A stretch of DNA of 64,000 bases from Romanomermis culicivorax (lineage: Eukaryota > Nematoda > Enoplea > Mermithida > Mermithidae): the NCBI GenBank assembly GCA_963922205.1, contig CAWUHX010000146.1, positions 744,001 through 808,000 on the forward strand, read 5' to 3'. A program made the position numbers and the translations under genes. Below, piece after piece: positions 33,601-39,600 of the stretch (positions are counted from its first letter, which is position 1; each line of letters opens with the position of its first letter). A model generated the notes under the pieces. It did not search any database and had not been told where the DNA came from. It worked only from the letters and a program-made list of their open reading frames with translations.

Positions 33601-36600
33601 GTCAGGGGATTTTTTGGACAATGTCAAGTGTATGATAAATATGTCGGGAAGGTCCGTTCCGGTGCATTTTAGAAGGTCGAAACCTGAAAATTTTCCGGCG
33701 CTTCGCGCCGGTAATGCTTATTTTCATCATTGTTTGCTATAATCCAGCTCGAGGGCGACCATAAACATGTCTATTCTACTTACTAGTTAGCATTCAATAG
33801 TTGTTACCATCTTGAATGTCTCACCTCGTGGTTTAGTCAGTTTATCTTTCATATTGCACGTTAGTATATCTGAGTAAAATGAAGATTTTTTCAATTTTTT
33901 TCACAAAATTTTTCTGCGGTCTTCACAAATTTTTGCACTTTGTAAACATAATTTTTTTCACTTTTGGCGAATGATTAGAACGCCATCAGTTCGGGAAAGT
34001 GACAGATACTGCTGTCAAATAATCTAAATTTTCGGTTGCTTTTCCAATTTTATAAATTTAATTGGCATTCTTTCAATATGATATTTTGCATTTTGTGCCA
34101 GTATGGAAAATGATCGAATTGAATGAAAAATTAGAGCACTTTTCAAGAAAATGAAAGTCGAAAAGATCCATTTTCCTGCGTTCTAGTTAACTGCAAAAGA
34201 ATTTTTGCGCTTCGCGTTTACAAAAACTATATACGAATTTTGCTGTTTCGCCCAAATTTATGAAACATCGTTGACTTCGAGCTGATTTTTTTAGCCGGTT
34301 AGCATGTTCAAAACATCCGCAAATTGTTCATGCATGAACATCATTAGGCCAGAAAAATCAAACTTTAAATCACGATATCGTCCTGAAAAAATTCATGATC
34401 CAGGGCTCTAAACTATCGAGATCAGAAAATTTTACAGAAAGAATAATTCATGCCAGGGCCGTGCGCAGGATTTTTTCATGGGGGGGGGGCGGACTAGATT
34501 TTTTCACTGAATAGCCCCAGAAAATGTTGATCTTACGCGGATATACTGTGTGCATCACCGTTTTTTTCCTCTAATATTTTTTCCACATGAGAACCGGACC
34601 CAAAATTTTTTTCCTCATTTTCCAAAAGTTTTCCACATTTTTAAAAACGCTTATAATGTGGCTACGGATCCTTCTTTATGCATTTTAGGAGCATACCCAA
34701 GCATTTTGTTGTATTTGTAGTCAGAAACCTGCAAAAATGGGGAAAAAATTGAGAAAATTCTGGTTATGTTGGTCAAAATGAGCTCATGAAGAATATATTG
34801 GTGTTCTATAGAATGGTCCGGCGCCGAGCGCCGGAAAAATTTTTCGATTTTCACTTTCTAAAACGCTGGAAAATGAACTTTCATAACGTTAGGAAATGAA
34901 TTAAAATCAGACTGATGAAGCGTAATTTGCCATCCATTCCGGCGCGTAGCGCCGGAAAAATTTTCGGGTTTTTGTATTCTGAAATGCTCAGAAATAAATC
35001 TCTCCATCAGATAATTCGTGAACAAATGTTTTGAAATCGCGTTCTAGAGTAATGTCTTCAATTTCCACCTTCGATAAACGTAAAAGTTCAGATTGCAAAC
35101 GTTAAAAAAATTCCAATCAACGAGAGAAAAAATTAAGAGACTTGATGAAAAATCTCTATTTTCGGCGACATAATTGACTGTAAACGATTAGAAAATGAAA
35201 CGAGCTAACTTGATTGATAGAAACTGTTGAGCATTAATTAGTAAGTCGAAGTAGATATGCTAACGGCCGCGCCTGATAGAATATAGTTATAAAATTATAC
35301 CCATGACCGGCGCGAAGCGCCGGAAAATTTTGAGATTTTGACCTTTTAAAGTCCACCAAAACGCATGTTTTCGGTTCAGAGTTACTGTCTCAATGGGGGG
35401 GGGGGCGGCCGCCCCCCGCCTCCCCCCCTTGCGCACGGCCATGATTCATACATATACAGTCTATGATTCTTCATTGTAGCCAAGGATAGATTTATCAGCC
35501 GTCGAATTTTTATGCAATTTTGGTTCTCCTCGCTTTTGTTTTATGTCAACCTGTTACTATGAATTTTGATAAAGTCTTACCATAATCTGACGCAAAAATG
35601 GAAATTTTTTGTTTGCTCTCCATTTTTCATAAATTACGAAGTGAAGAAGCGTCAATTTGTTCAGAAACGCTCAAAAATCCATAAATAAAGCATATTGTGG
35701 CATTTTTAAGTAGAAAAAAGATATGGCGAAATTGGCGAAAAAATTTTTGACTTCTTTCGCCAAATAGCGATAGCGTCTCTGCGAAAAAAAGTGCTAGCGA
35801 CCCTATCCGACGTTTAAAGTATAGTATGATAGTTGGAAGTTATTAAATTTTTGGCTCTTTCCCTATTTTGGTAAGAAAATTTTGGGGATCGGATACAAAA
35901 AAGATGCATTTCAGAAGATCATAATCTGAAAAATTTCCGGCGCTTCGCGCCGCTTATAACTTTAATAATGGTTGGCGCGGCTTTCAGCGTGTCTACCTTC
36001 ACTTATCACTTAATCTATAATAGTTTTCATCATCTTGAACGTACTTCATGTTTTCATAGGTAATCTTCGATGTTTATCTCAAGATTCACATTTTTCCATG
36101 ACACATTTTTTGAGAAATGTTTTTAATATAAAATTTATGTAAAATCAATTTTTTAATGTAAAATCAATTCAAAAACTCCATGGAAGTAGTTTTTGGGAAT
36201 TTATTCTCCTCTTACTTATATCTTTTCGGCCAAGTTTAGTAGAGTTTTGGAATAAAAAACTGGTTTAAAAATTTTTCAAATAATAAAATTCCAGAAATTA
36301 TGACTTGAACAGGAAATTTGAATCTAATCCTTGAAATGAATTTTCGGAAAATTGATTTTCCAGCATCGCAGAATGTCAATACCCAAAAAAATTCTCCCGC
36401 GCTTCGCGCTGGAAAGATTAATATCTCTTTAGGACTCTCACGAGTCTTGTCATAGAGGACTTAACCGTCGATTTCTCATGCTATTCAAAGTTTTTATGCT
36501 CTTGCATAGTTTCCTGGAAAATTTTTTCCTTAATGCTTGTAGATTAGACTTCGATCAAACTTGGAAATTTCAAGTCTTTTCTCAGTTTTAATGAATTAGC

Positions 36601-39600
36601 TTCTGAAAATTAATGAAACAACACAAAACAAAAACAAAACAAAAAACACTCAACAACAGGAGAAGGTTCGTAATAGCTCAAAAATGCATAAATAAAGCGT
36701 CCATGAGCATTTTTAAGCGAAAAAAAACGACTTCGGGAAAATGGAGATACAAATTTTGACCTCTTTCCTTATTTGGGGAAAAGGCCCGGGAAAAAAACAG
36801 TGGTAACAGGGGAAAACCGCAGTGCAGAAACTTTCTTTGGCTTTTCTGCAACGTGCAGAAAAAAAACTGGTTCGATGTCTAAATTATGAAGACGTATAAA
36901 ATCGACTCCAAATTCGCTTATATGCACACGTATAAATGTTCATTACTGGAAAATTATCATAAAATACCTGGGAAACCTCGAAAAGTCAGTGGATTTCTTT
37001 CTAAGTGTGTATGAACCCTGTCTTGAAAATCCAAAATTTAATGAACGTTTTATCGTATTCTCACAATAATTTTACTGCTCCTATGAATTTTTTAGGGTAA
37101 TCCCCCTAACTTCGAACATATTTGGCTTTGACTTGATCCAGCGATTCAAAAATATAGAAAATGGGATGAATTTTTTTGCAACAGACAGAAAACAGTGTAA
37201 GTGCGAAAAAGTAGACTCTGATCACAAACGGTTAACTTTCCAGATCGATTATTGAATGATTTAGACTTCACGATTCAAATGTGTTCGAAGTTGGGAACGT
37301 CTGGAGGGGTCGGGTCACTTTTTTTGGCCGGGGGTCAGTAATTCCCTAAATTTTAGGGGGAGGGGTCTCTGATGGAAAAAAATTCGATTTTCTCGCGATT
37401 CAAAAAATATTAATTCTTGTTTAAAAAATGATAAACGTATTTTTAGCGCGAAGCACCGTGAAAATTGACGTCTTTGATCATTTTTTGTTCAAAAATTGAC
37501 ATTTTTCCGACCAAAAGTATGGAGGTCCCCAGGGCTACCATATGACTAGCCATAGGATTGGAAAATCCTGGGGCGGTCGCCCAATGGCTAGCCATATGGT
37601 CGACGATTTCTGGGGGGTTCCCATAGCACTCTACCCAATTACGTGTATGGTTTTACACTATATGACTTACCTGGTTTTGTTTTCGTTAATTTCACTTTGT
37701 GATTTCAAGCACCTTATTTTTGACTTTCAATTGTCATTTTTCACTGTTTTAATTTTTTGGAATCTGGAAAGTCGAAAAGCTTCCCATTTCTAAGAAGCTG
37801 TCATTGGTTGATTGAAAGCAACAACTGTTACGAGACTGTTTTTTACTATGCTCAAATTTTTTGTTTTTTACTATGCTCTGGGTCTTCTTTTTACTATGCT
37901 TCAAGTCTCTGTTCTGCCATACTCGTATGTTTTTAAATGGGTATATAAATTTTGAACTGTTGTTCTTTTTTGATACTTTTTTGCATCTTAAATTTTTACG
38001 TACCTGTCATACTGAAAAGATATGTCAAACCCTACCGAGATAAAACGTTTTCACCTACCGGGAAAATCGGGAAAAAGCCGGGAGTTTTGTTTTTGGAAAT
38101 CGTTATGAACCCAAATAAATTGATTCTCAGACAGGCTTTTCTTGGTTTGAAAGTCACGAGCCAAATGGCTCCTTTTGGTTTGAAAGTCATGGGCCGAATG
38201 GCTCCTCCTAAATTTTTAGGGTCCGAATTTAAATTTTGGGAGTCAAAAATTTGTTATCGAAAAATAGATTTGTAACACATTGTGGAATGTAATGGATATT
38301 TAACCAGTTGATACGCGTGCAAAAAATGACAGTTTCAAACTTTATTACCAGCTCAAGCCAGTGTTTTTCTTTTACGGGTTACTTGGTACATTTTCAAAGA
38401 TCAACCAAAACATCTTTGTTCAAAAAATTATTTTTTTTGTTAACAAAAAGACCCAAAACTTAGTGTTTTTTTGCACGAACCTTCTTCCAGGATAGCTCTT
38501 GAGTTGATGTTCTTCTATAACAAAGGTACAGGGTATTGAAAAATACAGATTCTTTCTTATTCCTTCTCTTGTCCTCTATATTTTCGGGCGTACAGCGCCA
38601 AATTTTTTTCTAGATTCTATCATTCTCAAATGCTGGAAAATCAACTAAGCATACATGTAACAGAGCTCCGAGGTCTGGGAGGGGTTGGAGCACTTTTTTG
38701 GGGCCGGGGGTCAGTAATTTTTTTTTCCATGAAAAATGTTCGAAAAAACGGTTTAAAAAGTAGTAATTTTTGTCTAAAAAATGATAAAATATGTACTTAT
38801 GGCGCGAAGCGCCGAGAAAATTGATGTTTTTGACTATTTTTTGTTCAAAATTTGACATTTTCCATGAAAAAAATGACATTTTTCAGTATTTTCCCGACTA
38901 AAACTATGGGGGTCCCTAGGGCTACCATATGGCTAGCCATAGGATTGGAAAATCCTGGGGGGGTCGCCCAATGGATAGCCATATGGTCGACGATTTCTGG
39001 AGGGGTTCCCATAGCACTTCCCCCCCCCCAATTACATGTATGGTAAGCCCTATAGCCTTATCAAAAAGGGTGGTTAGGCTCTCATTTTTACTAGCCAATT
39101 TGGCGTGTGCCCCTAAATTTTTAGGAGTCAATCTGAATTTTTAGGAGTCATGGCTCTAAATTGGCCTAAAAAGCCTGGTTTAGGATGTACATGCACTGCA
39201 AGGACTTTCCAGGGTGACGTTCCTCAGTTTTTTCGTCGAGAGGCGGTAGGGGAGGATGAGCAAAAAAAAACAGAGACGAGCACGTTTTTCATACAAAGTA
39301 TGCGTAGAAATCATCAGAAAATTGTCTTCGAAAAAGTTCAGAGTGGTGCTTGACATTTTTTTTCGGGCCAGGGTGTGTCCAGGGTCACTGCTAGGAGTGT
39401 TTACCCCCTATATGTTCGTATGGTTTAGGGGTAGTAAAATCACCTGTGCCCAAATGACTGTCATCAATCGGTGTCCTGAGACACGCCTGTAAGAAACTAT
39501 GCGTATTTCACTAAAATCACAATATTTTTTGAATAACTTCGACCACTCTTTTATGAATTTGTTGATAATTCGATTTTTCAATGTAATGATTAAGTTTTAA

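Larger units (their letters stand above)
33515..37020 (+). mobile_element. Large hAT-like element H, copy 2
   Basis: Starts CAGGGTTCATAGCGACCGG and ends GTGTGTATGAACCCTG; TATGAACCCTG is the inverse of the start. It is colinear with copy 1 at 4751-6480 over its first 2.7 kb, excluding the nested insertion. The flanks TGCTATGG and TCTTGAAA do not match, so the ends may belong to two insertions. It carries repeat D (35895-36110) and several CCGGCGC-type hairpins. No transposase frame. Confidence 0.6.
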
